A stretch of 41,150 bases of DNA from an uncultured Clostridia bacterium. GTDB lineage: Bacteria; Bacillota; Clostridia; Christensenellales; Aristaeellaceae. Shown piece after piece: positions 40,324 through 41,150 of this stretch. The notes below the pieces were generated by a model that worked only from the letters and a program-made list of their open reading frames with translations, was not told where the DNA came from and did no database searches. The stretch's first letter is position 1, and each line of letters starts with the position of its first letter. The stretch spans positions 1 through 41,150 of the forward strand of contig CAMVHE010000021.1 of NCBI GenBank assembly GCA_947167215.1, read 5' to 3'. A program made the translations under genes and the position numbers.

Positions 40324-41150
40324 TTACTTCTGAGCGGCATGATAGGCTTCGTTGTACTCTTCCGTCATCAGATCTCCACCCTGCATTGCCCAGTCGTCCC
40401 AGGCAGCGCGCAGGCCGGCTTCGTCGATCTGACCGGCAATGTACTGCACGGCTGCATCGGAGATGATCTGGGTCAGCTGGGTGCCGAAGGCAACGTTGGT
40501 CTCGCTGACCAGCGGATAGGTGGGATCCAGTACGGCATAGGGAGCCAGTTCTGCGTTCAGATCCTCATAGCGCTGACGCAGGGTGGTCAGCTTGAGGGCC
40601 GGCTTGATGGGTTCGCCGGTAACCTGCATGCCAAGCTGGTTCAGGTCATGCAGATACATCTTGGTGGCGTTGGTCTTATCGGTTTCCTCTGCAGACGGGG
40701 TGATCCGATAGCCGTCCTCGTCCAGCCAGTAGGTCACGTCCTGCACGCCGCAGTTCAGCAGGGTGGCGCCTTCGTCGCTGTTGCACCAGTCAAGGAACTT
40801 CAGGACCTTGGGCAGATCTGCATCAGACACAGCCTTGGTGATCAGGATCTCGCCGTTGAAGCCTGCGTTCTGCGGCCATACGGTGATGGATCCGTCTTCC
40901 TTGGCCAGCGGGCCCACGGACCACCAGATGATGTCGGTCACGCCAGCGTTCTTCTCGAACCATTCCTGCTGACGATGGGTGTTGTCGAGGCAGTCGAAAC
41001 GCATGAAGGCTTTGCCGTTGCGCTCGATGTTGTCCCACTCGGAGGTGGAAATCTGGGCGAAGTTCGGGTCAATGCCGCCGATCTCATAGAGATGGCGCAG
41101 CCAGTTCAGGCCTTCCAGGTAAGCGGGGGACTTGTGAGCGGGATAGATGT
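40324..41150 (-). CDS. ABC extracellular substrate-binding protein (family 1, LplA/YesO-like), partial
   Basis: The C-terminal 275 or so residues are visible; the gene runs off the right edge. The segment LEGLNWLRHLYEIGGIDPNF, then VSDADLPKVLKFLDWCNSDEG and a long C-terminal helical region ending YNEAYHAAQK, is typical of large family 1 sugar-binding lipoproteins such as LplA. In an operon with PL22 and CE12 genes it most likely binds pectic or rhamnogalacturonan oligosaccharides. The signal peptide and lipobox, and the permeases, lie beyond the window or elsewhere. Confidence 0.85.
   Translation of the reverse strand, partial: IYPAHKSPAYLEGLNWLRHLYEIGGIDPNFAQISTSEWDNIERNGKAFMRFDCLDNTHRQQEWFEKNAGVTDIIWWSVGPLAKEDGSITVWPQNAGFNGEILITKAVSDADLPKVLKFLDWCNSDEGATLLNCGVQDVTYWLDEDGYRITPSAEETDKTNATKMYLHDLNQLGMQVTGEPIKPALKLTTLRQRYEDLNAELAPYAVLDPTYPLVSETNVAFGTQLTQIISDAAVQYIAGQIDEAGLRAAWDDWAMQGGDLMTEEYNEAYHAAQK

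Noticed and set aside
1-41150. CRISPR arrays, tRNA or rRNA genes
   Set aside because: No regularly spaced repeats were seen, and no stretch with tRNA or rRNA features could be recognised by eye.

Overview
The window looks like a chromosomal segment of a fibre-degrading, Clostridia-like member of the Bacillota. The evidence is a CDP-glycerol glycerophosphotransferase, a ROK repressor, strong AGGAGG-type ribosome binding sites, a decayed large serine recombinase of the kind carried by clostridial mobile elements, and pectin genes with an LplA/YesO-like binding protein. The assignment is inference; no rRNA or other phylogenetic marker is present.

Layout. 1-545: a frameshifted remnant of a large serine recombinase, cut off by two palindromes that resemble an insertion-sequence end. 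581-2036: an ArsR-type regulator and two half-size chromate (CHR) transporters as one overlapping minus-strand operon. 2339-15768: a minus-strand surface-polysaccharide operon with a metallophosphoesterase, two Wzz-like proteins (one carrying a degenerate GGDEF domain), a polymerase/ligase, a CDP-glycerol transferase, two GT4 enzymes, a frameshifted GT2, a flippase and an initiating sugar-phosphate transferase. It has a near-consensus promoter in front and a strong terminator behind.

16.2-23.9 kb is the most interesting part. It appears to be a self-contained extracytoplasmic respiratory module: tatB-tatA-tatC and a LysR regulator on the minus strand, and, diverging from them, a Tat-exported FAD reductase, a small secreted protein combining a covalent-FMN attachment motif with a CX4CH haem motif, a HemW/HemN-like protein that has lost its Fe-S cysteines, and ResB plus ResC for system II cytochrome c maturation. 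The same 14-base sequence, containing a palindrome, lies upstream of both the tat and the reductase promoters at nearly the same distance (45 and 47 bases before the -10 box). This suggests one LysR regulator controls the exporter and its cargo together. The reductase substrate cannot be read from the sequence.

24.1-25.0 kb: an exported ComEC-like metallo-beta-lactamase-fold hydrolase. 25.2-31.1 kb: a ROK regulator followed by a sulfonate/taurine/nitrate-type ABC transporter whose operon also holds a Gfo/Idh/MocA dehydrogenase and a TIM-barrel isomerase/epimerase, an unusual mixture. 31.4-32.4 kb: a DUF4003-like protein. 32.5-41.15 kb: a minus-strand pectin-oligosaccharide operon with an ABC binding protein (cut by the window edge), a polysaccharide deacetylase, a PL22 oligogalacturonate lyase, two CE12-like esterases, a GH2 hydrolase and a second TIM-barrel isomerase. 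None of the visible enzymes in that operon has a signal peptide, so processing seems to be intracellular.
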